Origin: Oscillibacter sp. 1-3
Lineage (GTDB): Bacteria > Bacillota > Clostridia > Oscillospirales > Oscillospiraceae
Assembly: GCF_000403435.2 (NCBI RefSeq)
Contig: NZ_KE159712.1
Location: 82,664 to 146,663, forward strand
Length of the DNA: 64,000 nucleotides
Reading direction: 5' to 3'
Of this stretch, positions 7,992-16,404 are shown piece by piece (the stretch's first letter is position 1; every line of letters begins with the position of its first letter). Below the pieces are notes generated by a model that did no database searches, was not told the DNA's origin, and worked only from the letters and a program-made list of their open reading frames with translations. The position numbers and the translations under genes were made by a program.

Positions 7992-9017
7992 TCACGCCTC
8001 CTCTCTGTGAATCCGGAAAGACGGATCGTCATAAGCCGAGCACAGGACCTTGTGGGTAGCGCTGAAGCTGCGGCTGCTCTGCGGCTTGTCGATGCACGAT
8101 GGCTTCGCATAGGGACAGCGCGGCGCGAAGGCGCAGCCCGCGGGCAGTCTGGTGGGATCAGGCATCAGCCCCGGAATCGGGCGCAGCTTCGCCGTCCGGT
8201 CCGCAATGTTGGGCAGGGAGTTAAACAGCCCCTCCGTGTAGGGATGCTTCGTGTGGTTGAACACCTCTTCCAGCGTCCCCTCCTCAATGATGCGGCCGGC
8301 ATACATCACCGCCACCCGGTCACAGATCTCGGCAATAATCCCGAGATCGTGAGTAATAAAGATCATGGAGGTATCAAGCTTTTCTTTCAGGCCGCACATC
8401 AGATCCAGCACCTGGGCCTGGATGGTTACATCCAGCGCCGTAGTGGGTTCATCGGCCAGCAAAAGCTTGGGATTACACGCAAGGGCAATGGCGATAACCA
8501 CCCGCTGCTTCATCCCGCCGGAAAACTGGTGGGGATACTCGCCGGCACGCTCTCTTGGAATTCCTACCAGCTCCAGCATCTCCTCCGCCTTGGCGCCGGC
8601 CTCTTTCCTGGAACACTTCTCATGCAGCAGAATACTCTCCGCGATCTGGTCGCCCACGGTGAATACGGGGTTCAGACTGGTCATGGGGTCCTGAAAGATC
8701 ATGGATACATCGCCGCCGCGGATCTGCTCCAGCTCCTTCGGAGCGGCGCTCAGCATATTCTTTCCGCATACCCGGATACTGCCGCTTTTGATAACACCCG
8801 GCGGGTCCGGCACTAAATTCAAAACGGCCAGCGCTGTGGTGGTCTTTCCGGCGCCGGTCTCACCGACGAGGCCCAGAATTTCACCTTTTTTCAAATGGAT
8901 GGAAATACAGTTGACCGCCTCTACGATTTCATCCTCTGTCACAAATTGAACCGTCAGGTCCCGAATGTCCAAGACCTCATCCTCTGCGGCCGGGGACTCT
9001 CTTTTCACTTCTATCAT
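7992..9017 (-). CDS. Oligopeptide/dipeptide-type ABC transporter ATPase (OppD/DppD-like)
   Basis: This second ATP-binding subunit of the importer has 341 residues. Walker A GETGAGKTTT, signature FSGGMKQRV, Walker B LLLADEPTTALD and the C-terminal cluster CAFAPRCPYAKPSC are all intact. A TAGGAGGGTG ribosome site precedes the ATG. The downstream ATPase begins within a few bases of its stop. With two ATPases and two permeases it forms a standard family-5 importer, which can carry peptides, nickel or oligosaccharides. Sugar-acid genes in the same operon favour a carbohydrate or glycoconjugate substrate. Confidence 0.93.
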   Translation of the reverse strand: MIEVKRESPAAEDEVLDIRDLTVQFVTEDEIVEAVNCISIHLKKGEILGLVGETGAGKTTTALAVLNLVPDPPGVIKSGSIRVCGKNMLSAAPKELEQIRGGDVSMIFQDPMTSLNPVFTVGDQIAESILLHEKCSRKEAGAKAEEMLELVGIPRERAGEYPHQFSGGMKQRVVIAIALACNPKLLLADEPTTALDVTIQAQVLDLMCGLKEKLDTSMIFITHDLGIIAEICDRVAVMYAGRIIEEGTLEEVFNHTKHPYTEGLFNSLPNIADRTAKLRPIPGLMPDPTRLPAGCAFAPRCPYAKPSCIDKPQSSRSFSATHKVLCSAYDDPSFRIHREEA

Positions 9018-9029
9018 ACCGGCACCCTC

Positions 9030-9908
9030 CTAGTTCTTCAGTTTCGGGTCCATGGCATCCCGCAGGGCGTCTCCCACCAGGTTGAAGGCCAATACCGTAA
9101 TCATAATCGCAAGGCCGGGAAACAGACAGAGATAGCTGTATCCCACGATATAAGTCTTTCCGGCGGTCAGCAGCGCCCCCCACTCCGGCATAGGCGGCTT
9201 GATGCCAATGCCCAAAAAACTTAAGCTGGATGCGGAGATAATGGCGCTGGCCACCCGCAAAGTGGTCTGTACAATGATCGGAGAGAGGCAATTCGGCAGG
9301 ATATGCTTAAAAATAATGTACAGATCCGTCTTGCCAAGCGCTCTGGCGGCCTCCACATACTCCTCATTTTTGACGGTAAGCACAGAGGCCCTGGTAATCC
9401 GGGTGAACTGCGGCACCGCCGCAATACCGACTGCAAGCATCAGGTTCCCCGTTGTGCGGCCCAGAACGGAGACAATGGCGATGGCCAAAAGAATGGACGG
9501 GATTGCGGAAAAAACATCAGAGATCCGCATAATAATCGTCTCAACGGCTTTTCCGTAATACCCCGCAACGGCGCCAAGGGGTACGCCGATGACAGCGGAC
9601 ACCATAACGGCCACAAAGCCAATGGCCAGAGAGTATTTTGTGCCGTATACCGTTCTCCAAAAGAGATCCCGTCCCATCTCATCAGTTCCGAAGAGGTGTT
9701 TGGCGCTGGGAGCCTGGAGCTTTTCCAGAACGTTGATGCCGTTGATTTTCTCCTCCGGCAGCCAGATGTCCACCGTCAGGGCCACAAGAACCAGGACCGC
9801 CAGAATTCCCAGGCCGAGGATCGCCCCTTTGTTTTTTCTGAAGCGATGCCAAATCTCTCCCGTTTTGCTCTGGCCACGGTGAATATTTGAAGCAGATTGG
9901 GTTTTCAT
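9030..9908 (-). CDS. ABC transporter permease (OppC/DppC-like)
   Basis: This 292-residue inner-membrane permease has an N-terminal cytoplasmic segment, a first helix near residues 32-50 (GLGILAVLVLVALTVDIWL), and the BPD-transporter block with the EAA loop EAARALGKTD. The substrate gate region lies in the C-terminal half (LSFLGIGIKPPMPEWGALL is the usual DppC signature). Its ATG overlaps the stop of the upstream permease frame (ATGA), indicating translational coupling. Because the partner permease is frameshifted, the transporter may not assemble. Confidence 0.92.
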   Translation of the reverse strand: MKTQSASNIHRGQSKTGEIWHRFRKNKGAILGLGILAVLVLVALTVDIWLPEEKINGINVLEKLQAPSAKHLFGTDEMGRDLFWRTVYGTKYSLAIGFVAVMVSAVIGVPLGAVAGYYGKAVETIIMRISDVFSAIPSILLAIAIVSVLGRTTGNLMLAVGIAAVPQFTRITRASVLTVKNEEYVEAARALGKTDLYIIFKHILPNCLSPIIVQTTLRVASAIISASSLSFLGIGIKPPMPEWGALLTAGKTYIVGYSYLCLFPGLAIMITVLAFNLVGDALRDAMDPKLKN

Positions 9909-10884
9909 GCCTGAACCCCCTCCTTCTTCTCAGCTCTTGCGCGTCTCTTCCCGCCGCTGGAATATTGCGCCCGCAGACGCGGGTCGGCAAAGGCGTACAG
10001 AATGTCCACCACCAGCTGTACAATGCTGACCATAACCGCCGTCAGGATGATACAGCCTGTCACCAGAGTGGTATCACGCTGGTTGACGCCCTCAATGACC
10101 AGCCTGCCCACCCCGGGCCAGGAGAAGACGTTTTCCGTCACAACGGCGCCCCCCAGGGCCTTCCCCATCTCAGTGCCCACCACAGTAATGATGGGAATCA
10201 GAGCGTTGCGCAGCGCATGGACATTTATGACCTTTTTCTCAGGCACACCCTTGGCCCGCGCCGTGCGCAGGTAATCCTGCCGGATCACATCCAGCATGCT
10301 GGAACGGGTAGTACGGGTCATGGTGGCCATCAGGCCCGTTCCAATCGTAATGGCGGGAAGGATCAGGCTCTTGATGCCCTCCAGATTTCCGCCGGACGGC
10401 AGCAGGTTCAGCTTTTGAGAAAACACCACCGCCAGCATCAGTCCAAGCCAGTAATTGGGCATAGAGAGTCCCACCAATTCCCCTACCATAGAGGCGTTGT
10501 CCACCAGGGAGCCCCATGGTTTTTGGCGGAGACAATGCCCAGCGGAATGGAAAAGAGGATGGAGAGCAGCACGGATGCACTGGCTAGTTTGAGCGTAGCC
10601 GGAAGGCGCTGCAAATACAGATCCCAGACATCCTTCTTATAGATCATGGAGCTTCCCAGACTGCCGTGGAACAAGTTCTTCATGTAGATAAAATAGCGGT
10701 AAAATACGGAGCGGTCGTAGCCGTACTGGTGATAGAGCTCCGCCAGCTTCTCTGCGGAATAGTCAATGCCGATCACATCCAGCGCGTTTCCCTGGGCGCT
10801 GTCCATCATGATATAGACGATAAAAGAAACGCCCAGAACAATCGGGATCAGCATGACAACGCGCCTTAAAATATATTTGTACAT
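9905..10884 (-). pseudogene. ABC transporter permease (OppB/DppB-like), frameshifted
   Basis: The N-terminal part (MYKYILRRVVMLIPIVLGVS..., from the ATG at 10884) runs in one frame to IVSAKNHG. The C-terminal part (VDNASMVGELVGLSMPNYWLG..., to 9905) continues in another. On the minus strand the break falls in a run of four G residues (10512-10515). One extra G would give NHGGSLVDN and restore a normal permease of about 325 residues. The C-terminal half keeps the EAA-like loop (RTARAKGVPEKK) and the membrane helices. Either this is a real inactivating or phase-variable deletion, or an assembly error in a G run. It lies between the binding protein and DppC-like genes, as in intact operons. Confidence 0.85.
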
Positions 10885-11192
10885 AGATGTATCTCCCCCA
10901 ATGGTTTCCAGATAGGGTAACGCCGCACCGGTCTGCGGAAACAAGAAGCCGTATTCATAGGTGAGGAACGCTGGATGGACGAGGGATTTCCACGCCGGTC
11001 GAGGGAAATTTTCGCAGAAATACTGGATGTACTCATTAAAAATTTAATGAAGTACGACGCGATAACACCCGCCCGGACGGCGTTCATCGCCTGTGAATAC
11101 AGCTTCTAAGAGAGTCGGGAGCGCCAGTTTTCAATTGAACAGAAAATGACGCTCCCGGTATTCAGTTATCAATAGGGCGCTGTTTGAAAAAC
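10885..11192 (-). promoter_or_regulatory. Gap between binding-protein and permease genes with a stem-loop
   Basis: This 308-base interval interrupts the transporter operon. A stem-loop at 11117-11156 (GGGAGCG paired with CGCTCCC, ~26-base loop) lies just after the binding-protein stop. Such structures often stabilise binding-protein mRNA relative to the permease mRNA. On the plus strand an open frame at 10921-11109 reads like degraded coding sequence (WMDEGFPRRSREIFAEILDV) but has no start or ribosome site. I cannot assign it. Confidence 0.4.
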
Positions 11193-12776
11193 TCAGGCAG
11201 GAACGCGGACATAGGTGGACTCCGGATAGCCGTCGTTGGCCCAGATAATACCCTCTGTCTCGGCGAGCTGGGCGCCGTCACGGGAACCATAGTAGACGGG
11301 AATATAGACGGCCTGGTCATGAATATAGGTCTGCACGGCAACGTAGTTCTCTTTGCGAACGGACTCGTCGCTGGAAGCCGCAGCCTTCATCAGAAGATTC
11401 GTGACATAATCGTCGTCCAGAATGGCACGGTTGTTATTCGACCCCTGCACAAACATCCGGTCGGCGGCGGAGGGCCAGCTCTCCAGAGGCACATTGTACT
11501 GAATCATATCATAATCGCCCGGCTCGGCATATTTGGTCATGGCCAGCACGCCGGCAGAGTCGCTCTCAATGATCTCAATATCAATGCCAATGGCCTTGCA
11601 CTGGGCCTGAACGGCGAGGCACATGGTGGAGTTGACCGTCTTGGAGTAATTGGACAGCAGCTTCAGCGTGGGGATGTCGCCGCCAGAGACTTCCTTGGCC
11701 TTCTCAAGAAGTTCCTTGGCATGTTCAATGTTAAAAGTCAAGTCCTCCTGAAAATCACCGGCGCCGGCACGGAAGGGCGTATCATATCCCCAGAACGCGC
11801 CGTCAGATTCCACAGCGCCAGGATCGCCGTAGGCAGCGATAATCTCCGCATTGTTCATCGCACAGGCAATGGCCTGGCGCAGATACAGGTTATCGGCAGC
11901 CTTGCCGTTTTTCATATTGAAGCCGATATAGTACATTTTGGCAGGGCCAATACCGGCGCCGCTGCAATAGGTCAGTCTAGAATCTCCCTGAACAACGGCG
12001 ACATCCGTCTCGCCAACGGTCATAAAGGCGGCGACCTCCTTATTCTGCAGGGCAATCAGACGCGAGGAGGACTCCTTGATATAACGTAAAATCAGCTGTT
12101 TGGTAACGGGCTTTTCTCCCCAGTAATTGTCGTTGCGGACAAACACATAGGTATCGCCATCAATTGTGTTATCCAAATCGTATGCCCACGGGCCGGTGCC
12201 AATGGCGGTGCCATAGTCCGGGTCCGCCTCGCAGGACTCCTTGTCCACCACGCCGGCATAGAGGGTATTGGTCAAAATGTAGGGGAAGTCAGAGTTGCCC
12301 GCAGAGAGATGCACATCCAGGGAGTAGTCATTGATGATCTCACAGTGGTCGTAGTAACCGGCAATATTGGCGTTGGCGCTGCGGGCCAGGGTGAACTCGA
12401 CATCCTCCGCAGTAAAGGGGTTTCCGTTTTGGAAGACAACACCCTCACGAAGGTCAAGATGCAAAACGTCGCAGTTCTCCCCTACCCATTCCCAGGCGGT
12501 GGCAAGCGCGGGCTCCAGCTCCTTTGTCACCTTGTTGTAATTAATCAGCTCATCGTAAACCATCCGGTTAATAATGGGGAAGGTATTGCTGGCCGGATCA
12601 TAGGAGCTTGGCAAAACGTCGATTGCCAGGGTAACCTTTTCGGCATAAGCCGGATCTGCAGAAATATCCTGTGCGGGCTGCCCCTCTGCCGGCGGCTGCT
12701 CTGCTGTCTTTTCACCGCAGGCAGAAAGCCCCGCGACCATCAGCATGGCAAGAATCAGGGACAAAAATTTCTTCAT
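11193..12776 (-). CDS. ABC transporter substrate-binding lipoprotein, family 5
   Basis: The protein has 527 residues with a lipoprotein signal peptide (MKKFLSLILAMLMVAGLSAC), cysteine at the lipobox LSAC. After a low-complexity linker it follows the SBP_bac_5 pattern (DELINYNKVTKELEPALATAWEW, then LRQAIACAMNN and the C-terminal YIPVYYGSRDG). It is first in the operon, behind AAGGAGG, with the AT-rich control region upstream and the divergent DeoR regulator beyond. It binds the substrate outside the membrane and hands it to the DppB/C-like permeases. Ligand is unknown; neighbours suggest a sugar-acid-containing compound. Confidence 0.93.
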   Translation of the reverse strand: MKKFLSLILAMLMVAGLSACGEKTAEQPPAEGQPAQDISADPAYAEKVTLAIDVLPSSYDPASNTFPIINRMVYDELINYNKVTKELEPALATAWEWVGENCDVLHLDLREGVVFQNGNPFTAEDVEFTLARSANANIAGYYDHCEIINDYSLDVHLSAGNSDFPYILTNTLYAGVVDKESCEADPDYGTAIGTGPWAYDLDNTIDGDTYVFVRNDNYWGEKPVTKQLILRYIKESSSRLIALQNKEVAAFMTVGETDVAVVQGDSRLTYCSGAGIGPAKMYYIGFNMKNGKAADNLYLRQAIACAMNNAEIIAAYGDPGAVESDGAFWGYDTPFRAGAGDFQEDLTFNIEHAKELLEKAKEVSGGDIPTLKLLSNYSKTVNSTMCLAVQAQCKAIGIDIEIIESDSAGVLAMTKYAEPGDYDMIQYNVPLESWPSAADRMFVQGSNNNRAILDDDYVTNLLMKAAASSDESVRKENYVAVQTYIHDQAVYIPVYYGSRDGAQLAETEGIIWANDGYPESTYVRVPA

Positions 12777-12805
12777 TCTGAAAATCCTCCTTAAAGTAAA
12801 TTTTA

Positions 12806-12831
12806 TTTTTACATCTTGAACGATGTAAAAA
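12806..12831. promoter_or_regulatory. Palindrome in the divergent control region, candidate DeoR operator
   Basis: TTTTTACATC and GATGTAAAAA form perfect 10-bp arms around a 6-base spacer. The site lies 30 bases upstream of the binding-protein start, inside the ~350-bp AT-rich region (12777-13128) shared with the divergent DeoR-family regulator. The position fits an operator controlling the transporter operon. The rest of the region is AT-rich promoter-like DNA with no convincing ORF. Confidence 0.5.
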
Positions 12832-13128
12832 ACGTGTTTTATTTTGTTCTATTTTGTTTTACTTGTTATCATATATTATAATATTATGATTTATTTTATC
12901 AATATTGTGATAATGTATGATTCCTTCTTTGCTTTTTTATCGTTTTCAACAAAAGCTCAGCCGCTCAAAAGCTCACCTCATATCATTTCTTTTTTCAGGC
13001 TTTTGCAGATTTTGTTTGATTATTTTGAAAAGACATGATAATATTATACATACTGTACGGCATAATACATATTGATTTATGTTTGTGTCCGCACCCCCTA
13101 TCATTTTGTTCGGAAAAGGTGTTGCGGT

Positions 13129-13902
13129 ATGATGCAGGAAGTACGTCAAGCCAGTATCTTAAATATTTTGCATGAAAACGGGTCTGTCAAAATCAAAGAC
13201 CTGGCTAAGCAATTTGATGTCTCCATTGTCACAGTCCGCCGGGATTTAGATGAATTGGCCGCCGATGGACTGGTTACAAAAGTTTATGGAGGCGCGGTAA
13301 TGCCTCAGCGATACCGCGCAGGCTGCCTGCAGATTTTGGACGCCTCCGCTTCCTCACACCGCCGGGAAAAAGAATTGATCGGTGCCGCGGCCGCCGCTCT
13401 GGTGCAGGAGGGTGAAACGATCCTTCTGGATATTGGAGAAACCGTTTTAGAGGTTGCAAAAAATATTCGGAACTATCAGAGCATCACGATACTGACGCCC
13501 TCTGTTCCCGTTTTGACAGAGATGTCCAGTACAAACCTGCCAATCTACTCTTTGGGCGGCTGTATGCGAAACCGGGAGATGGCTTTCTATGGAAGCCTTG
13601 CCCTGTATGCCCTGAACCAGTTCTGTGTGGACAAGGCTTTTATTGGCTGCGGCGGATGCACCATTGCCCACGGCATTACGGATTACAGCTCTGACAGCGC
13701 AGAGCTGCACACCGCCGTCGCCCAGCGTGCCAAACAGTCGATTTTGGTAACAGACAGCAGCAAATTCGGACGTGATGCGTTTGCGGTTATTGGTCCCATC
13801 GACTGTGTTGATATGGTTATTACAGACAGCGGAATTTCCGCCGAATACGCAGAAGCGATCCGCAGCATTGGTGTCGATTTGAAAATTGTAGATGTAAAAT
13901 GA
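13129..13902 (+). CDS. DeoR-family sugar-responsive transcriptional regulator
   Basis: The regulator has 257 residues. The ATG at 13129 follows AAAGGTG; the upstream in-frame extension is rejected. An N-terminal winged helix (IKDLAKQFDVSIVTVRRDLDEL) is followed by the family's VxxxYGGA motif. The C-terminal DeoR sensor domain has LLDIGETVLEVAKNI and DKAFIGCGG, and ends with the usual VDLKIVDV-like strand. Such proteins typically bind a phosphorylated sugar intermediate and lose DNA affinity. It is transcribed divergently from the transporter operon and probably represses it. A strong terminator follows. Confidence 0.92.
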   Translation: MMQEVRQASILNILHENGSVKIKDLAKQFDVSIVTVRRDLDELAADGLVTKVYGGAVMPQRYRAGCLQILDASASSHRREKELIGAAAAALVQEGETILLDIGETVLEVAKNIRNYQSITILTPSVPVLTEMSSTNLPIYSLGGCMRNREMAFYGSLALYALNQFCVDKAFIGCGGCTIAHGITDYSSDSAELHTAVAQRAKQSILVTDSSKFGRDAFAVIGPIDCVDMVITDSGISAEYAEAIRSIGVDLKIVDVK

Positions 13903-13905
13903 AAG

Positions 13906-13958
13906 AAGGGCAGGCATATTGAACGGTTCAGTTAACCGTCCAATATGCCTGCCCTCCT
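13906..13958 (+). terminator. Terminator of the DeoR gene, followed by a second hairpin
   Basis: A long stem (GGGCAGGCATATTG...CAATATGCCTGCCC) ends in CCTTTTAT. A second perfect hairpin (TGCACACCGG/CCGGTGTGCA, 13976-14001) lies just downstream. There is no minus-strand gene ending here. Confidence 0.85.
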
Positions 13959-14084
13959 TTTATCAGGAAATGTTTTGCACACCGGTTTTTTCCGGTGTGC
14001 AGACGTTTGCGATACTTTGTAAAACGGAAACCTGAAATAGCTGTTTTTCAAACTTCGCCCGGCATAGCTCACCTCGTCGTTTAT

Positions 14085-14169
14085 TAGGCCTTGTATGAAA
14101 AATGTCAAAACACCCAAGCGACGGATCTTTTTTCGCCGCTGCACATTTTGCCATTTATCAAACAAGGCC
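14085..14169. repeat. MITE-like repeat, copy 3, internally deleted
   Basis: This is an 85-bp element beginning TAGGCCTTGTATGAAAAATG and ending CATTTATCAAACAAGGCC. It keeps both inverted ends and the flanking TCGCTTGGGTGTTTTGAC-type sequence (read on the minus strand) but lacks most of the interior found in the ~160-bp copies. Confidence 0.65.
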
Positions 14170-14207
14170 CAGATGAAACCATGATACACGATTTCAAGCG
14201 GCGCCGC

Positions 14208-14301
14208 GCATTGGTAAAGAAAAACGAGACGAAAGAATATACCGGAAAATGGTCTCGATTTTCTTTACCAATGCTCCATCCGCCGTATTCTGTGCTATAC
14301 T
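14208..14301 (+). promoter_or_regulatory. Large inverted repeat and promoter upstream of the nitroreductase gene
   Basis: Arms 14208-14230 and 14252-14274 pair over 23 positions with a single mismatch (GCATTGGTAAAGAAAA...). Just downstream, TGCTATACT (14293-14301) is an extended -10 element. The arms cover the place a -35 or activator site would occupy, so an operator is plausible. The repeat could instead act as a hairpin in RNA. Confidence 0.45.
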
Positions 14302-14352
14302 ATAGTCGTTCAAGGATTTCAACAAAGAATACATTCCTTTGGAGGTACGGAT

Positions 14353-15021
14353 ATGGATTTGATGGAAGCGATGAAGAGCCGGCACTCTGTGCGAAGCTAC
14401 AAGGATCAGGCGATTTCCGGCGACACAAGGCATGAATTACAGGCGTTTATTTCTCAGCTCAATCAGGAGAGCGAACTGAATATGCAGCTTATTTTGAACG
14501 AACCCAAAGCGTTCAGCGGCCTTCTCGCCCACTATGGAAAGTTTTTCGGCGCAGTGAATTACATCGCTCTGGTTGGGGAGAAAGGACCGAAACTGGACGA
14601 GACCTGCGGATACTATGGGGAAAAGGTCGTACTGAAGGCCCAGCAGCTGGGGCTGAATACCTGCTGGGCAGCACTGACTTACAGCAAGGTCAAAGGGGCT
14701 TTCCAGATAAAGAAGAACGAAAAACTGCGCTGTGTGATTGCCGTGGGCTATGGTGCAACCCAGGGCATAGGGCACCCGGTGAAACCCATCGAAAAGCTCT
14801 GTACGGCAGACGGCCCGCTGCCCCCATGGTTCCGGCAGGGCGTGGAGGCGGCACAGCTGGCCCCCACCGCCATGAATCAGCAAAAATTTCGTTTTTTGCT
14901 CAAGAATGACGTGGTATCTGCGGAGCCGGGGAGCGGCTTCTATACCAAGGTGGACCTGGGCATTGCCAAATGCCACTTCGAGATCGGCGCAGGCGGCGCA
15001 GACTGGCGCTGGGCACGGTAA
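14353..15021 (+). CDS. Nitroreductase-family protein
   Basis: This 222-residue protein starts behind GGAGG at 14341. The N-terminus (LMEAMKSRHSVRSYKDQAI) is the classic FMN-binding nitroreductase opening with the RxSxR motif. Residues ~80-115 contain the family's ...GEKVVLKAQQLGLNTCWAA helix, and GYGATQG follows. The C-terminal half (AAQLAPTAMNQQKFRF) resembles the second half of fused nitroreductase/TM1586-type proteins. It probably uses FMN and NAD(P)H; the substrate is unknown. It is a single gene with its own promoter region. Confidence 0.85.
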   Translation: MDLMEAMKSRHSVRSYKDQAISGDTRHELQAFISQLNQESELNMQLILNEPKAFSGLLAHYGKFFGAVNYIALVGEKGPKLDETCGYYGEKVVLKAQQLGLNTCWAALTYSKVKGAFQIKKNEKLRCVIAVGYGATQGIGHPVKPIEKLCTADGPLPPWFRQGVEAAQLAPTAMNQQKFRFLLKNDVVSAEPGSGFYTKVDLGIAKCHFEIGAGGADWRWAR

Positions 15022-15237
15022 GGACACAGGTAAGAACAACGCGATTTAGCGCAGGAATCCTGACGGAGGATCTCAAGGCAACGCAGCGCTGTCCTGGCGG
15101 TAAGAATACTCCAAAACGGCGCTTTGCCATTTTTCAAACAGTTCTGCCGTTCGTGTTTATACACGTTGATTCATCAGCTTTTCATCGGAATCCCCCAATA
15201 GCGGTTACGCACACCAGACATCTGTCAAAGAAACAGA
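15022..15237. repeat. Intergenic region with a partial MITE-like end
   Basis: No gene is visible. At 15110-15142 the sequence GCTTTGCCATTTTTCAAACA matches the inner side of the family's right inverted end, but the terminal AGGCCTA is missing and no left end is recognisable. It may be a decayed copy. Confidence 0.3.
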
Positions 15238-15705
15238 TCATCTGCACAAATGATATTCAATCGAAATATTGGCCAATCTATACGAACTTTTTTGAGGATT
15301 CCATGTCTTTGCCTGAATGGCATATTCCTTTATATCGTCATATCCTGACGGTATTTTCCCCTTTATCCGCTCTTCTTTACCCAAAAAAGAGCTGTCCTGT
15401 AATTGAAAAACCAGATCCACAATTGTCTGCGGAAGTTTTTGCACATCAACCTCGCCTTCAAATACAATTTCTCCAAAGGTATCGGAAGATACCAGATCAT
15501 TTCGCTGATTGTCAAATATAAAACATTCATTGCACCAATACAGGCGCACATGGCCAATTCCATAAAGAGTGAAAAAGAAATCCTCTTTTTCACCATCCAA
15601 AATAATGTGAACAAAGTCATTTCGCTCATGTACTATATGGAGCTGATCACCAAAGACCGGACGTAAACATGTTTCATAAAATGTTTCGAGTTCTGCTATG
15701 TTCAT
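15238..15705 (-). CDS. Hypothetical protein, 155 residues
   Basis: The ORF starts at an ATG 4 bases behind GGGG-rich sequence. The protein is acidic and mixed alpha/beta in look (HIILDGEKEDFFFTLYGIGHVRLYW), without signal peptide or membrane segment. It is noticeably more AT-rich than its neighbours, and sits between two plus-strand genes without partners, which suggests later acquisition. I do not recognise a family. Its continuous frame and amphipathic composition argue that it is real. Confidence 0.6.
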   Translation of the reverse strand: MNIAELETFYETCLRPVFGDQLHIVHERNDFVHIILDGEKEDFFFTLYGIGHVRLYWCNECFIFDNQRNDLVSSDTFGEIVFEGEVDVQKLPQTIVDLVFQLQDSSFLGKEERIKGKIPSGYDDIKEYAIQAKTWNPQKSSYRLANISIEYHLCR

Positions 15706-15859
15706 ACCCCATATCCCCGCAAGCTTGTAAATTGATTTGATTTATTTTAGCATACCAATTCGCCGGCAGCAAGTCACTCAGCGAATTTGCCGGAGCTATG
15801 AATCACCAGCACAAAAGCAAAAAGGCAATCTTTATCAAAAACGAAAAGGATGTGTTCCC

Positions 15860-16309
15860 ATGGCTCTGTCATACGTTATCAGGGAAACCGAGAACTTTTA
15901 TCCGCTTTCCGTGCTGTGCCATGAAAGCGGGATGGAAATTGAGATCGGTGAGAACCCGCCGGACGGCACGATAAAAATGTGGCGGATGGATGACGTGAAA
16001 ACCGGGGAGCTGATTGCTTCCGTCACACTGCAGATCAGGGATCACGTCTATACCCTTGGCACTTTAGCTGTCAGGCAAGACCGGCGAAACGAGGGATTTG
16101 GAAAGGCCATGCAGGCCGTTGTGTTTGAAGAGGCCCGGCGAATGGGGATTAAAGAAATCTGGGGCAGCGCAAAGGTGCCGGATTACTATTACCGTCTGGG
16201 CTGGGAGCGCATGGACTGGGACACCTCCCCCAAAGTGGGCGTCAGCTGTCAAAGCTGCGCCAGCCGGGGCCGGCAATGCTTCCCCGCCATCATAAAAATG
16301 GCGCTTTGA
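15860..16309 (+). CDS. GNAT-family N-acetyltransferase
   Basis: The protein has 149 residues from the ATG at 15860, behind AAAAGGA; an upstream in-frame segment has no ribosome site. The acetyl-CoA-binding motif A appears as LGTLAVRQDRRNEGFGKAMQ, with the R/Q-x-x-G-x-G/A pattern in RRNEGFGKA. It is followed by a helix (VVFEEARRMGI) and the usual beta strand and YYRLGW. Substrate is unknown. A bidirectional terminator separates it from the converging glycosyltransferase gene. Confidence 0.85.
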   Translation: MALSYVIRETENFYPLSVLCHESGMEIEIGENPPDGTIKMWRMDDVKTGELIASVTLQIRDHVYTLGTLAVRQDRRNEGFGKAMQAVVFEEARRMGIKEIWGSAKVPDYYYRLGWERMDWDTSPKVGVSCQSCASRGRQCFPAIIKMAL

Positions 16310-16355
16310 ATTGATGAAGCACGCGGCGAATACCATAGGGTTACAGACAGTCAAC

Positions 16356-16397
16356 ACCCCTGCCCAGCCTGATCATTTAGTCAGATTGGGCAGGGGT
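16356..16397. terminator. Bidirectional terminator
   Basis: ACCCCTGCCCAGCCTGA and TCAGATTGGGCAGGGGT form a 17-bp stem with one mismatch and an 8-base loop, between the GNAT gene and the converging end of the glycosylation operon. Confidence 0.85.
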
Positions 16398-16404
16398 ATT
16401 CCGT

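Noticed and set aside
12844..13038. 64-codon plus-strand ORF in the divergent control region
   Set aside because: Its hydrophobic, Ile/Phe/Tyr-rich sequence follows from very AT-rich promoter DNA, and there is no ribosome site.
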